Assembly (NCBI RefSeq): GCF_001468125.1
Contig: NZ_LNYT01000006.1
Coordinates: 62,001-126,000, forward strand
From: Legionella rubrilucens
Lineage (GTDB): Bacteria > Pseudomonadota > Gammaproteobacteria > Legionellales > Legionellaceae
Direction: 5' to 3'
Length of the DNA stretch: 64,000 nucleotides
Shown here: positions 39,820 to 50,129 of the stretch, piece by piece
Position numbering within the stretch: position 1 is the first letter of the stretch
How the letters are laid out: each line of letters starts with the position of its first letter
Made by a program: the position numbers and the translations under genes
Notes under the pieces: model-generated
What the model was told of the DNA's origin: nothing
The model's database searches: none
What the model saw: the letters and a program-made list of their open reading frames with translations, nothing else

Positions 39820-40291
39820 AACTTGGGTATCACACGAAAAAGAATGCGGAAATTATACACTAAAAAAGTGCGGCTGGAGACGAAATGATGCAGTTTTCCG
39901 ATTGGATTGAATAGGGTGCTCGGGGGAACAGGCAGGCAATGACTGCCCATCCAGTCGGTGCCTCCTCCATGGATGGATGCCCGCCTGCGCGGGCAAGACA
40001 TCAGGAAGAGAAGCCATACCCCCAACCTGTCCTGCCTGCGCAGGCGGGCATCCATTCGAAATCGCGAATGGGGGTACTTGCGGCCAGGCAGGCAAGGGCC
40101 TGGGGGGACTTTCAATGACTGCCCGTCTGCGCGGCATCAAAAAGAGAAGCCATACCCCCAACCTGTCCTGCCCGCGCAGGCGGGCATCCATTCGAAATCG
40201 CCAATGGGGGTACTTGCGGCCAGGCAGGCAAGGGCCTGGGGGGACTTTCAATGACTGCCCGTCTTCGGGAGGAGCGCTAAGCTCGCATTCA
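39820..40291. other. Gene-free gap between recJ and dusA carrying repeats
   Basis: 472 bases without a credible gene. Short open frames here code the same peptide twice because they cross the 136-bp repeat, so they are artefacts. The gap holds the tandem repeat at 39999-40266, an inverted copy of its core at 39974-39995 and one further partial start near 39936 (AATGACTGCCC). Confidence 0.8.
39999..40266. repeat. 136-bp tandem repeat, two copies
   Basis: Copy 1 is 39999-40134 and copy 2 is 40135 to about 40266, period 136 bases. The copies differ at only a few bases (for example CTGCGC versus CCGCGC, and CGCGAA versus CGCCAA). Each contains the near-palindrome CCTGCGCAGGCGGGCATCC. The 22-base core at 40169-40190 is found inverted at 39974-39995. 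It resembles the short GC-rich palindromic repeats of many proteobacterial intergenic regions. Confidence 0.85.
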
Positions 40292-42025
40292 TTAACTCAC
40301 TGGATTTAAGGCTTCAATCATCAGTTGCAAACGAGTGCGTCCCTGGTAGACATTGATATCCAGACGATAGGCGGCATGCACTTCCCGGACACGGTGGTTC
40401 GGCCATTGGCTGCGGTCGACATTAAAGGCGATGGCATCGACAGTGCCGCCGGTCTCAGGCAGTGCGAAAGTAAGTTTAAGGTGATTTTGTCCGACGACGC
40501 GCTGATCCAGAATTTCAAACACATTATCAAAACAGGGCTCTGGAAACTGTTGGCCCCAGGGGCCCGCCTGTTGCAGCAGATGGGCAGTTTCAAGATTGAA
40601 TTCAGTGTCTTTCAGGGGGCCGTCCGTCAATAACTGCCCTTCGCACTGGCTGATGTCCAAATGCCGTTCCACTTCAGCAAGAAAAGCCGCCTGAAACGCG
40701 CTGAAAGAGTGCACCGGTAAACTTAAGCCCGCGGCCATGGCATGACCACCGAATTTGCTAATTAAGCCAGGGTGGTCTTTATCAATAGCAGCCAGCACGT
40801 CCCGGATATTCAAGTCCGTCACTGAACGGGCCGACCCTTTCAGTTCGGTTTCACTGACCATGGCAAAAGCAATCACCGGGCGATGGTAACGCTCTTTCAA
40901 GCGCCCAGCCAGAATACCGATGACCCCCTGATGCCATAATTTATCCATCAGGCACAGCGCCACAGGCAGGCGTTGGCCGTCAATCTTTTTAATGAGATCA
41001 TCCACAGAAGCCAATGCCTGCTCTTTCATCTCCGCTTCAATCAGGCGGCGCTCCTGATTGAGTTCATCAAGGCGCTCGGCAAGCACTCTGGCCTGCTTTT
41101 CATCCTCACACAACAGGCAGGCAATACCCAGCGACATGTCATCCAGCCGGCCGGCTGCGTTAAGCCTTGGCGCCACCGCAAACCCCAGATCACTTTCACG
41201 CAGGCGGGAACACTCGCGCCCGGCGACAGTGATCATGGCTTTAATACCCGGGCGGCATAAGCCCTGGCGAATACGTGTCAATCCCTGATTAACCATAATG
41301 CGGTTATTCTGATCCAGGGCAACAACATCGGCGACAGTGCCTAAAGCCACAAGATCAAGAAATTGTGCCATGTTGGGCTCAGGCAACTGCTGAGCGGCAA
41401 ACCAGCCGCTATTGACCAGATGACGCCTTAAAGCCAGCATGACATAAAAAATAACCCCTACACCCGCAATGGATTTGCTCTCAAACAGATCCCCCGCCTG
41501 ATTAGGGTTCACAATGGCGCAGGCATTGGGTAACTGCTCGCCCGGCAAATGATGATCGGTAATCAACACATCAATGTTGGCATGATTGGCGGCATCTACC
41601 CCTTCGATACTGGCAATGCCGTTATCCACCGTGATGATCAAATCGGGCTGCCATTTTTTCGCGACTTCGACAATCGCAGACGTCAGGCCATAGCCAAATT
41701 CAAAACGATTAGGCACCAGAAAATCAACATACTGAGCGCCAAATGCTTTCAGTGCCGAGACCGCCAGTGCTGTCGACGTGGCGCCGTCGGCATCAAAATC
41801 ACCAATGATTAAAATGCATTGCTGTTCGCGGAGCGCCTGCTCAAGGCGCAGGCAGGCTTTATCAATGTCTTTCAGGGCGCTGAACGGCAGCAGGGTTTGC
41901 AGGCGCCGATCCAGTTGCGCTTCATCAGTGACCCCGCGGGTCGCATAAATACGCTGCAGAATAGGTGGTAACGAATGGAGTTGAGGCATTGCCTCGGGTA
42001 TTTCACGTTGTTTAATGCGCATCAA
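40292..42025 (-). CDS. recJ: Single-stranded-DNA-specific exonuclease RecJ
   Basis: 577 residues. DHH-family nuclease with IIGDFDADGATS, VDNGI, the DHH motif itself in LITDHHLPG, and FGGHAMAAG. It degrades single-stranded DNA 5-prime to 3-prime in repair and recombination. It abuts the gene at 42026-42832 with no gap and may be coexpressed with it and with alaC. Confidence 0.95.
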   Translation of the reverse strand: MMRIKQREIPEAMPQLHSLPPILQRIYATRGVTDEAQLDRRLQTLLPFSALKDIDKACLRLEQALREQQCILIIGDFDADGATSTALAVSALKAFGAQYVDFLVPNRFEFGYGLTSAIVEVAKKWQPDLIITVDNGIASIEGVDAANHANIDVLITDHHLPGEQLPNACAIVNPNQAGDLFESKSIAGVGVIFYVMLALRRHLVNSGWFAAQQLPEPNMAQFLDLVALGTVADVVALDQNNRIMVNQGLTRIRQGLCRPGIKAMITVAGRECSRLRESDLGFAVAPRLNAAGRLDDMSLGIACLLCEDEKQARVLAERLDELNQERRLIEAEMKEQALASVDDLIKKIDGQRLPVALCLMDKLWHQGVIGILAGRLKERYHRPVIAFAMVSETELKGSARSVTDLNIRDVLAAIDKDHPGLISKFGGHAMAAGLSLPVHSFSAFQAAFLAEVERHLDISQCEGQLLTDGPLKDTEFNLETAHLLQQAGPWGQQFPEPCFDNVFEILDQRVVGQNHLKLTFALPETGGTVDAIAFNVDRSQWPNHRVREVHAAYRLDINVYQGRTRLQLMIEALNPVS

Positions 42026-42832
42026 TCATTTCTTCCATAATCTTAACCACCAGGGGAGGCGTCTGCATTGATAGGCCACATTATTCCAATACCATTGAGT
42101 GCGTTTTTTCCTGGCCGTTGCCTTCTGTAATTGCGCCGTGGCAGCGGCTTGATCAGTCCCTATCACAACAACGCTGTCTGTGGGGAGTGTCTGTTCATGA
42201 AGAGGCTGACATCCCGGGAAAGCGGTGAGTAAAATGTCATCGTTGCTAAGCAGCAGTTTAGAGTGATTTTCATGCAGTGCCCCGCCACCCCAGAACCACA
42301 GGCCATTGATCGGCACGGCTCTGTTTTTGGCAGAGTTCAGCGGGTGGGTACTCATGAACATTTGTAATTCAGTCAACAGCTTTTGCCAGAACATTGATCC
42401 GTCCATGGTTTGCAACACCGGCATCATGGATTGATGAAGCATGGTATGTAGTGCAGGAAATTCGGCAGCGGCTTTCTCCCCGGGATTGACCAACCAGAGA
42501 TCCGGACTGTGATAAACAAGCTCGAATCCGTCTTCTTTTAACAACTGGGATACTTCGGCAAACCAGATTTTTGCCAACGAATCATCGAGCGACAGCTCAT
42601 CCCCGGCCGCGACAATCATCGCATCATTGTGCGTGGCCTGCCAATGAATGGGGGAAGCAATCAACCAATCCCCTGCCAGTGAGTGATAGCGCCGCAAGAG
42701 ATCAGCCAGGGGCGGGCTTGCGGCTTCATAACCTAATGCCACCAGCGCATTCGTCAAATAATGTCCCTGGGTCGCTAAGGGCAGACTGCGGGCAGGCACT
42801 TCATCACAGGTGCTATTAATGATCACATCCAT
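42026..42832 (-). CDS. Conserved hypothetical protein, phosphoglycerate-mutase-like (RpfE type)
   Basis: 268 residues. The pattern of a DWLIASPIHWQATHNDA stretch, DGSMFWQKLLTELQMFM and NGLWFWGGG fits the uncharacterised family often annotated as cofactor-independent phosphoglycerate-mutase-like or RpfE regulatory protein and found beside recJ. No enzymatic motif is certain. It abuts recJ and lies 2 bases after alaC. Confidence 0.75.
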   Translation of the reverse strand: MDVIINSTCDEVPARSLPLATQGHYLTNALVALGYEAASPPLADLLRRYHSLAGDWLIASPIHWQATHNDAMIVAAGDELSLDDSLAKIWFAEVSQLLKEDGFELVYHSPDLWLVNPGEKAAAEFPALHTMLHQSMMPVLQTMDGSMFWQKLLTELQMFMSTHPLNSAKNRAVPINGLWFWGGGALHENHSKLLLSNDDILLTAFPGCQPLHEQTLPTDSVVVIGTDQAAATAQLQKATARKKRTQWYWNNVAYQCRRLPWWLRLWKK

Positions 42833-42834
42833 GC

Positions 42835-44028
42835 TTAAACTGCCTGCTGGTAACCGTCCCGTCGGAACAGGGCTTTGATGTTGCGCAAAGCCTGGCGTGT
42901 GCGCTGGTTGTTTTCAATAAGGCCGAAGCGGACAAAATTATCGCCCTGCGCACCGAAACCAATGCCCGGGGAGACGGCCACATGCGCTTCCTGCAGCAGG
43001 TATTTGGCGAATTCAAGCGACCCCATGTGACGATAAAACTCAGGGATCTCGGCCCAGACAAACATGGTTGCTTTCGGACGGCTAACAGGCCAGCCCAAAT
43101 CGTCAAGGCCGTCACATAACACATTACGGCGTTGCTCATACAGACTGCGTATCTCTTCCACGCAATCATCCGATCCCTCCAGTGCCGTAATGGCAGCCAC
43201 CTGGATGGGGGTGAAGGTTCCGTAATCCAGGTACGATTTAATGCGGGTCAATGCCGCTACCAGTTCCTCATTACCACAGGCAAATCCAACCCGCCACCCA
43301 GGCATGTTGTAGGATTTCGACATGGAATACGTTTCAATGGCGATATCAATCGCGCCGGGAACCTGCAGAATAGAAGGCGCTTTATAGCCGTCAAACACAA
43401 TATCGGCATACGCCAGATCATGAATGATCCAGATGTTGTGGCGCTTGCCCAAAGCCACGACTTCTTCAAAAAATCCATACTCCACGCAATGGGTGCTGGG
43501 ATTGGCTGGAAAATTAATTACCAGGGCCTTGGGGCGAGGCCAGGTTTGTTCAATGGCGGTCTGTACTGCGGCCAGAAACTGCTGTTCATCAATCAGGGGA
43601 ATCTGTTTCACATTCGCGCCGGCAATAATAAACCCATACGTATGAATGGGGTAAGCAGGATCAGGCACCAGCACGGTATCCCCGGGGCCGCTGATGGCCA
43701 ACGCAAGGTGTGCAAGTCCCTCTTTGGAACCAATTGTCGTTAAAACCTGCTTTTCGCTGTCCAACGTCACACCGTAATGACGCTCATACCAGCCGGCCAT
43801 GGCCCGACGAAGCCTCGGAATGCCCTTGGACATGGAATAACGGTGGGTATCGGGGCGTTGTGCTGTTTCGACGAGTTTGTCGACGATGTGCTGCGGTGTA
43901 GGCTGATCCGGGTTGCCCATGCCAAAATCAATGACATCTTCTCCGCGCGCCCGCGCCTCCGACTTTAACTGGGTCATCGTGTTAAAGACATACGGTGGTA
44001 AGCGTTTTATACGCGGAAACTGGCTCAT
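42835..44028 (-). CDS. alaC: Alanine transaminase AlaC
   Basis: 397 residues from ATG 44028 ([15 protein letters not shown]). Fold type I aminotransferase: the N-terminal [19 protein letters not shown] and [11 protein letters not shown] closely resemble AlaC of E. coli. The PLP lysine lies in [15 protein letters not shown]. It converts glutamate and pyruvate to alanine and 2-oxoglutarate. Divergent from the gene at 44088 across a 59-base gap with a palindrome. Confidence 0.92.
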   Translation of the reverse strand: MSQFPRIKRLPPYVFNTMTQLKSEARARGEDVIDFGMGNPDQPTPQHIVDKLVETAQRPDTHRYSMSKGIPRLRRAMAGWYERHYGVTLDSEKQVLTTIGSKEGLAHLALAISGPGDTVLVPDPAYPIHTYGFIIAGANVKQIPLIDEQQFLAAVQTAIEQTWPRPKALVINFPANPSTHCVEYGFFEEVVALGKRHNIWIIHDLAYADIVFDGYKAPSILQVPGAIDIAIETYSMSKSYNMPGWRVGFACGNEELVAALTRIKSYLDYGTFTPIQVAAITALEGSDDCVEEIRSLYEQRRNVLCDGLDDLGWPVSRPKATMFVWAEIPEFYRHMGSLEFAKYLLQEAHVAVSPGIGFGAQGDNFVRFGLIENNQRTRQALRNIKALFRRDGYQQAV

Positions 44029-44045
44029 GTTGGCAACCCCCTGTG

Positions 44046-44066
44046 TTATACTGGTCAACAGTATAA
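44046..44066. promoter_or_regulatory. Perfect palindrome in the alaC divergent gap
   Basis: TTATACTG (44046-44053) and CAGTATAA (44059-44066) form an 8-base inverted repeat around GTCAA. It sits in the 59 bases between the divergent starts of alaC (44028) and the Mth938-domain gene (44088). A two-fold operator for a dimeric regulator, or paired -10-like elements, are both possible. Confidence 0.45.
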
Positions 44067-44087
44067 ATTATTGATTCGTCAAACACC

Positions 44088-44453
44088 ATGCAAATTAATT
44101 TAGAATCCGGCGATCCCTTCGCAGTGGAAGCCTACAGCGACACAGCAATCCAAATCAACTCAACCCTTTACACGCAAAGTCTGGTTGTTTCGACTCATGA
44201 ACTCATCAGCGACTGGCCTGTCCGAAGCATCGAGGAACTCAGCGATGACACCTTGCCTTCTCTGCTTAAACACCAGCCGGAAATCATTCTCATCGGTCAT
44301 GGCAACACCGGTCAGTTTGCGCCACCCGCCATTTACCAGCAATTGGCCGCTGTACGAATGGCTCTGGAATGCATGTCCATCGGCGCTGCCTGCCGTACCT
44401 TTAATGTGCTTTTAAGTGAAGGTCGGCGCGTGGTACTGGGTATTATTTTGTGA
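44088..44453 (+). CDS. Mth938-domain (DUF498) protein
   Basis: 121 residues. Sequence such as PEIILIGHGNTGQF and MALECMSIGAACRTFNVLLSEGRRV is typical of the small Mth938/NDUFAF3-like family, whose fold is a single alpha/beta domain. The bacterial function is unknown, with links to Complex I assembly in mitochondrial relatives. Divergent from alaC. Confidence 0.85.
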   Translation: MQINLESGDPFAVEAYSDTAIQINSTLYTQSLVVSTHELISDWPVRSIEELSDDTLPSLLKHQPEIILIGHGNTGQFAPPAIYQQLAAVRMALECMSIGAACRTFNVLLSEGRRVVLGIIL

Positions 44454-44562
44454 TCAACGGGCAACTTGCTGTCATTTTATCAGTCAATCAATCAACACGG
44501 CGTTGACCGGCTTCCCTCACCAATGGCAGTATGGAATAACCCCCTCCTCACAGGATGTGATT

Positions 44563-46407
44563 ATGTCATTTGCAAAAGGCTCTCGTCAGGCGCTTATTGA
44601 TAGGCTTACTCTCAGTAAAATCCATTGCCGTACAGGCACATGGACCAACTACATGGAAACCGTGACGCATCGTGGGGCTCTTGTGGTTCAGGTTGATACG
44701 GAGGAGCAGGTAAAGGAAATCATGCTCGCTGTAAAGGAACAGAACGCACTGCATACTCATCACCGGATCACCGTTCGGGCCGCCGCCGGATGGAATGACA
44801 AAACCAGCAGCAACTGGTGCTGCTTTCCCTGGAAACAGGCGCAGGAGGAACGCTACAACGGCTCTTTCTCGTTCTCCCCAATCGCCCGCGGCGATGATGT
44901 GGTTATTCTGTTCAGTGAAAAATACCAATCCGTTCACGTCGAGGGCCAGGCACCGCCCCTGCCTCCCAGCAAGACAAACCCCATAAAAAACCTGCCGGCA
45001 TCCGTAGTCAAAGTCAGCGCCGGTGTTCAGATTGCCAAATTAGCCGATGAATTGCGGAAGAAAAAATTATCATTGTCCACAGCCAGCATGATTGCCTGGG
45101 TAACTGCCGTGGGACTCGCAGGGACAGGAGGTCATGGAACAGGGCAGGATGAAACCGCATTCAGCGGCCTTATTCTCAGCGCAACCCTTTGCGACATGGA
45201 TGGCAATATCCGCGAAATTGATTCGAGCCATGAGGATTTTCCACTGTTGTTCGGTGCGCATGCCGGTATGCTGGGTGTGGTGTTAAACATTCGGTTGCGT
45301 GCGGTAAAAGCCTTTAATCTTGAAGAAACAGTGCATAATTTCAAAGACGTTGAGGATCTAAACACCCACCTCCCTGATTATTTAAACAACAATCACTATT
45401 TTACGCTCATGCGAATTCCAACGTACAGTAAAATTCCAGTGGATAAATGGCATGTCCGCCTGTGGAACTACACCACCCAATCGCGAACCACGAACGACAA
45501 TGCCCCTTACGCGGCAGATGCCAGTTCCTTTGCCCAGGAGCTGAGCGTACGGGTTGGCGATTCGATTCAGGACAGGCTGACGGAACCGGATTTACAGCAT
45601 TTGCTGCCTGCCTTTATGCAACTCACCGCCGCGATTGTAACCAGTACGCGCGGCACCAAAACCGTGGTGGATTATGAAAATCACATCACCCATTACCAGG
45701 TCGGATTTCCCAAAGCCATGCGCGATGTCAGCTACCTCATTCCTGTCGATAAGGAGAAGGCAGCGGCGTTATTGGCTGAGATTTGTAAAAAACTGGATGA
45801 CATGCTGCAGGAAGCCGGCGAGCGCGGAGAATACCCGCTGACCTATGCTTATTATGTCCGTTATTTTAAAGGCACCAATGGCGGTTTATCCACTTCCGCA
45901 ACGGAAAACGACAATCAGCGCGTGTTTGCCATCGACATGGTCACTCATCCTCAAGCGCCAGGGATCGCCCGTTTTGAAACAGAATTCCTTGCTTTCCTTA
46001 GGGAAAAAGGCATTCATCCACGCCACCACCTGGGTAAAAATTTTCCGCACGGTGTAGTCAATTATGCCGATTTTCTGGACAAGGAGGCCTTAACTGCCTA
46101 TCGCCAGGCTCTCGTTCGTTGGTACGGCAGCGAAGAAAAGCTGAAACAAAGCCCCTTCCTTACCCCTTACATGCATGACATGCTCTTTTCTGAACCTCAA
46201 TATCAACCCGATCTTGAGCCGGTGCTTAAGCAATCAAAATCGCCTGTCTCACTCTACTCCAAGTCAGAGGACAAAGCGTTCTTAAACCGATTGGTGAAGG
46301 AAATCAGCCAATTCCCGCTGCCTCACGAACTGGATACGATCCGTGATGAATTCCTCCGCCAGTGTAAAGAACAGATTGAAACGCCGGACGTGGCTCTTGT
46401 GCTTTAA
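44563..46407 (+). CDS. FAD-binding PCMH-type oxidoreductase (sugar-lactone oxidase-like)
   Basis: 614 residues from ATG 44563 (AGGATGTG upstream). The first 280 residues are a PCMH FAD domain: TNYMETVTHRGALVVQVDTEEQVKEIM, VKVSAGVQIAKLADEL, GLAGTGGHGTGQD (pyrophosphate loop). The rest resembles the D-arabinono/L-gulono-lactone oxidase fold with YAYYVRYFKG and HLGKNF near the end. Substrate unknown. The long frame starting at 44416 is rejected because it overlaps the preceding gene and has no domain support before MSFAKG. Confidence 0.85.
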   Translation: MSFAKGSRQALIDRLTLSKIHCRTGTWTNYMETVTHRGALVVQVDTEEQVKEIMLAVKEQNALHTHHRITVRAAAGWNDKTSSNWCCFPWKQAQEERYNGSFSFSPIARGDDVVILFSEKYQSVHVEGQAPPLPPSKTNPIKNLPASVVKVSAGVQIAKLADELRKKKLSLSTASMIAWVTAVGLAGTGGHGTGQDETAFSGLILSATLCDMDGNIREIDSSHEDFPLLFGAHAGMLGVVLNIRLRAVKAFNLEETVHNFKDVEDLNTHLPDYLNNNHYFTLMRIPTYSKIPVDKWHVRLWNYTTQSRTTNDNAPYAADASSFAQELSVRVGDSIQDRLTEPDLQHLLPAFMQLTAAIVTSTRGTKTVVDYENHITHYQVGFPKAMRDVSYLIPVDKEKAAALLAEICKKLDDMLQEAGERGEYPLTYAYYVRYFKGTNGGLSTSATENDNQRVFAIDMVTHPQAPGIARFETEFLAFLREKGIHPRHHLGKNFPHGVVNYADFLDKEALTAYRQALVRWYGSEEKLKQSPFLTPYMHDMLFSEPQYQPDLEPVLKQSKSPVSLYSKSEDKAFLNRLVKEISQFPLPHELDTIRDEFLRQCKEQIETPDVALVL

Positions 46408-46420
46408 TGGATAGTCCACT

Positions 46421-46444
46421 GGTCAGGGTCTGCCGGCCCTGACC
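46421..46444. terminator. Hairpin between convergent FAD-oxidase and relA genes
   Basis: GGTCAGGG (46421-46428) and CCCTGACC (46437-46444) pair perfectly around an 8-base loop, in the 61-base gap between two stop codons. No T-run follows on either strand, so it may act with Rho or as a shared transcript end. Confidence 0.4.
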
Positions 46445-46468
46445 TGAGCAACACGTAAAAGACCAGGG

Positions 46469-48673
46469 TTAAACCTGCCTCCTTGCCTCCAGCACATTGG
46501 GAATCTGCTCAAGACGAGTCAGCAGGCGAGACAGGCTGTTTAAACCATCGATTTCCACAGTCAGAGTAATGTAGGCACTGTTATCCTGTTTGTTGCTGTG
46601 TGTCTGCAAAGCGTACACATGGGCTTTTTCATTGGACAATAAAGACGTCACATCCCGTAACAAGCCCGGCCGATCGAAGGCTTTAATAAGAATATCCACC
46701 ACGTAATGATCGCGAGTGGCACTTCCCCAGCTGACCTGTAAAAAACGCTGTTTCTGCTTTTCAGTCGCATGCAGGATGTTAGGGCAATCCTGACGGTGAA
46801 CCGACACGCCGCGACCAATGGTAATGTAACCGACAACCGTATCACCAGGTACAGGCTGACAGCAGCGGGCCATGTGAGTCATCAAATTACCCACGCCCTC
46901 GATGCGTAAATCACTGCCGGTGACCTCCGGCACGCTCTGCGGCTTGACAATGTTTTGAATGCTGGGCTCAACCACCTCTGCCGGTGACAGGCGATTTAAT
47001 ATCTGGCTGAGTTTGATGTCGCCTCGTCCAAGGGCGGCCAGCAAATCATCCAGACGTTTGTAGTTAAACGTTTTGACGACATCCTGTAATTTTTCCGCTT
47101 TAATACCCAGGGTTTTCAATTCCTTGTCAAGAATATCATGGCCTTCCGCACGGTTTTTATCGTAATCCTGCATCTTAAACCAGTGCAGTACTTTCGCTTT
47201 GGCGCGAGAGGTTTTTAAGTAATTCAAGTGCGGATTAATCCAGTCACGGGAGGGGCGCTCGTCTTTACCGGTTAAAATTTCCACCCGATCCCCGGTTTTT
47301 AAGGCATACGTCAAAGGCACGATTGAGCCATTGACTTTAGCGCCGCGGCAACGATGACCTACTTTGCTATGCACATGATAAGCAAAATCCAAGGGCGTCA
47401 CTCCGGCCGGCAAATCAAGCACATCCCCGTCGGGTGTGAACACGTAAACCCTGTCTTCAAGGAATTCCGTCTCAATTGCCTCGGAAACACCGCTTGTCGT
47501 GGCCATTTCCCGATGCCAGGCCAATACATCCCGCAGCCATTCGATTTTTCGTTCGTGACTCTGTTTATGATGAATGCCGCTCTCTTTGTATTTCCAATGC
47601 GCCGCCACACCCATCTCAGCCAAATCGTGCATCTGGAACGTTCGAATCTGCACTTCAAACACCCGATCTTCAGGCCCTACGACCGCCGTGTGCAGGGATT
47701 GATACCCATTGGCTTTGGGGTTGGCGATGTAATCGTCGAACTCGGCCGGCACCTGTTTCCACACATCATGAACCATGCTCAACACTTCATAACACTGCTC
47801 TTTGGTTTCCAGCAAAACCCTGACCGCCGTGGCATCGTAAATCTCATCCAGGGAGACGTTCTTGCGCGTCATCTTTTTATAGATGCTGTGGATGTGTTTG
47901 GAACGGCCATACACGGCAAAATGATGCACGCCCAACGCCTGAATGTATTTATTGAGTTCATCGACAATCAGGTTGACGTAATGATCCCGCTCAAGCCGCT
48001 TGGCTTTTAATCCTTTGGCAATGGCCTTGTAATCGTCGGGATGCAGCAGGCGGAAGGCTAAATCTTCCATCTCCCATTTGATGGCCCCGATCCCAAGGCG
48101 GTTGGCCAGGGGGGCATAAATTTCCATGGCCTCGGTCGCAATTTGCTTGCGCAGCGTCTCCGGAAGCTGGCTTGAGGCACGCAGCACGCTCAATCGCTCC
48201 GCCAGTTTGATCAGTACGACACGGACATCATCCACCATGGCCAGCAGCATTTTTCGGATGTTGTCGATCTGGTGCTTGTTTTGCGGGTTATTCAAGGCCT
48301 GCAGGTTATGCATGGCGCTCATGCGCTCTACCCCTCTGACCAGCTTGGCAATGGCGGGATTGAGCTGTTCTTCCACATCATCCAGCGACAGTTCAGCATA
48401 GTGAACACTGACGAAAATAATGGCTGCGGTCAATGTTTCCTGATCCACTTCCAAATCCGCCAGAATATCGGCCATGGTTAAACCCTGCTGCAGGCAGGAA
48501 ACACCGGTTTCAGTCGCATGATCAAGACCACTTAACTGACTTAAAGTGCAGGCATTACGGATCATCGCCAGATCTTGAAAATACCCTTTGCTGCCGAGTT
48601 GATGGAGCCATTGCTCCACATCAATGCCGCCGTCTGACAACCAGGGCGTACTTTCTTTCACTTTAACCATCAC
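46469..48673 (-). CDS. relA: GTP pyrophosphokinase RelA
   Basis: 734 residues. The hydrolase site is degenerate: where SpoT has HD, residues 91-92 read HY (FVSVHYAEL), so this is the synthetase-only type. The synthetase region has [21 protein letters not shown]. The TGS domain ([15 protein letters not shown]) and a C-terminal ACT domain ([20 protein letters not shown]) follow. It makes (p)ppGpp when ribosomes stall on uncharged tRNA. It overlaps rlmD by 4 bases, the usual rumA-relA pair. Confidence 0.95.
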   Translation of the reverse strand: MMVKVKESTPWLSDGGIDVEQWLHQLGSKGYFQDLAMIRNACTLSQLSGLDHATETGVSCLQQGLTMADILADLEVDQETLTAAIIFVSVHYAELSLDDVEEQLNPAIAKLVRGVERMSAMHNLQALNNPQNKHQIDNIRKMLLAMVDDVRVVLIKLAERLSVLRASSQLPETLRKQIATEAMEIYAPLANRLGIGAIKWEMEDLAFRLLHPDDYKAIAKGLKAKRLERDHYVNLIVDELNKYIQALGVHHFAVYGRSKHIHSIYKKMTRKNVSLDEIYDATAVRVLLETKEQCYEVLSMVHDVWKQVPAEFDDYIANPKANGYQSLHTAVVGPEDRVFEVQIRTFQMHDLAEMGVAAHWKYKESGIHHKQSHERKIEWLRDVLAWHREMATTSGVSEAIETEFLEDRVYVFTPDGDVLDLPAGVTPLDFAYHVHSKVGHRCRGAKVNGSIVPLTYALKTGDRVEILTGKDERPSRDWINPHLNYLKTSRAKAKVLHWFKMQDYDKNRAEGHDILDKELKTLGIKAEKLQDVVKTFNYKRLDDLLAALGRGDIKLSQILNRLSPAEVVEPSIQNIVKPQSVPEVTGSDLRIEGVGNLMTHMARCCQPVPGDTVVGYITIGRGVSVHRQDCPNILHATEKQKQRFLQVSWGSATRDHYVVDILIKAFDRPGLLRDVTSLLSNEKAHVYALQTHSNKQDNSAYITLTVEIDGLNSLSRLLTRLEQIPNVLEARRQV

Positions 48674-50013
48674 TGTTTATCCTTTTCAAATAAGGCAATG
48701 GACTCCACGTGAGCCGTGTGCGGAAACATATCCATTACCCCAACTGCTCTCAAACGATACCCATGATGATTGACCAGAATATCGGTGTCGCGTGCCAATG
48801 TCGCTGGATTGCAGGATACATAAACAAGCCTTATAGGATTAAGTTTATCGATTTGGCGGACAATTTCCAGTGCTCCGGAGCGCGGCGGATCAATCAGCAT
48901 TTTATTAATGGGTTGTCTGATTATCGCTGCCAACGCATCAAGCCGGTCCAAATCAGCACAGTAAAAACGCGCATTGCTTAGGCCATTGTAGTCTGCGTTC
49001 ATCGCCGCACGTCTCACCATGGTCTCGCTGCCTTCAACCCCAATGACCTCTTTACTGCGACGAGCCAGGGGCAGGGAAAAGTTGCCGAGACCACAAAACA
49101 GATCAAGGACGACATCGTCAGCATTTAAATCCATCAATTCAATCGCTTTGCTGACCATCAAACGGTTTAAACCGGCATTAACCTGCGTAAAATCAGTCGG
49201 ATGAAAACGAAAACGGACCTGTTCATCCGGCAATTGGTAATGCAGGTACTCCCCGCTGTCCGTGGGTGAATAAAACAAGGTGACACTGTCGGGTCCTTCG
49301 GGTTGCAGATACAGTTTAAAACCGGATCCTTCACCAAAACGGCGTAGCTTCTCCTTGTCCGTTTCACTGAGCGGCGCCATGTTTCTGAAAATCAGTGCCA
49401 CCTCGTCATCCCCGGCAGCCACTTCAATCTGAGCAATGCTCTGAGGCGAATCAAATGAATCAATCAGAGCACGCAAAGGCAGAATTTGCTCATCCACACG
49501 GGCATTTAAAACCGGACAATGCTCAATCTCAGCAATATAGCGCGGGTTGCTTTTTTCACGGAAACCCACCAGAGTGCCCTGCTTTTTTTCAACATAACGC
49601 ACGCTTAAACGCGCCTTGTTGCGGTAATGCCAGCTGCCGGCGCTTAAAGGAGGCAGTATCGATTCCGGTTCAACTTTACCGATGCGGCGAAGCAAATCCA
49701 GCAGCAGTGTCTGTTTCTCATGGATCTGCGCTTTTTCATCAAGGTGCTGCAAAGAACAGCCGCCACAGGCACTGTAATGCTGGCATCGGGGTGACACCCG
49801 GTTGGCGGCGGGCGACAGAATCTCAAGCGCGCGCCCTTCATCAAAATCATTTTTGGTACGTGTGTACTGAAATAACACGGTTTCTCCCGGCAGGGCATCC
49901 TCAATAAACGTCGTCTTGCCATTCAGGCGGGCAATGCCGCGGCCATCGTGGCTGAAATTGACAATTTCCGCGGTTTGAACGGTTCTCGGGGGTCGTTGCT
50001 TTCGTCTGGTCAT
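48670..50013 (-). CDS. rlmD: 23S rRNA (uracil-1939-C5)-methyltransferase RlmD
   Basis: 447 residues. An N-terminal TRAM domain, then Fe-S ligand cysteines ([10 protein letters not shown]), [19 protein letters not shown]-binding motif and the catalytic [13 protein letters not shown]. It methylates U1939 using a [4Fe-4S]-containing enzyme. Paired with relA. Confidence 0.95.
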   Translation of the reverse strand: MTRRKQRPPRTVQTAEIVNFSHDGRGIARLNGKTTFIEDALPGETVLFQYTRTKNDFDEGRALEILSPAANRVSPRCQHYSACGGCSLQHLDEKAQIHEKQTLLLDLLRRIGKVEPESILPPLSAGSWHYRNKARLSVRYVEKKQGTLVGFREKSNPRYIAEIEHCPVLNARVDEQILPLRALIDSFDSPQSIAQIEVAAGDDEVALIFRNMAPLSETDKEKLRRFGEGSGFKLYLQPEGPDSVTLFYSPTDSGEYLHYQLPDEQVRFRFHPTDFTQVNAGLNRLMVSKAIELMDLNADDVVLDLFCGLGNFSLPLARRSKEVIGVEGSETMVRRAAMNADYNGLSNARFYCADLDRLDALAAIIRQPINKMLIDPPRSGALEIVRQIDKLNPIRLVYVSCNPATLARDTDILVNHHGYRLRAVGVMDMFPHTAHVESIALFEKDKQ

Positions 50014-50129
50014 CCAACTACTCTACTCTAATTTAACGTCAAATTCGTCAAGGACTTATGTTACCATACTGGCTTGAATACGCTTTATTCTATGCGCTTA
50101 AATAGGTCAAACATTCAAGGAAAAATACA

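Noticed and set aside
39816-40309. Several 98-132-residue open frames on both strands with Pro/Arg-rich repeated peptides
   Set aside because: They cross the 136-bp repeat, so each encodes the same segment twice; no ribosome sites or family similarity support them.
44416-44562. Longer start for the FAD oxidoreductase at 44416
   Set aside because: It would overlap the Mth938-domain gene and the extra 49 residues show no domain or ribosome site; AGGATGTG supports 44563.
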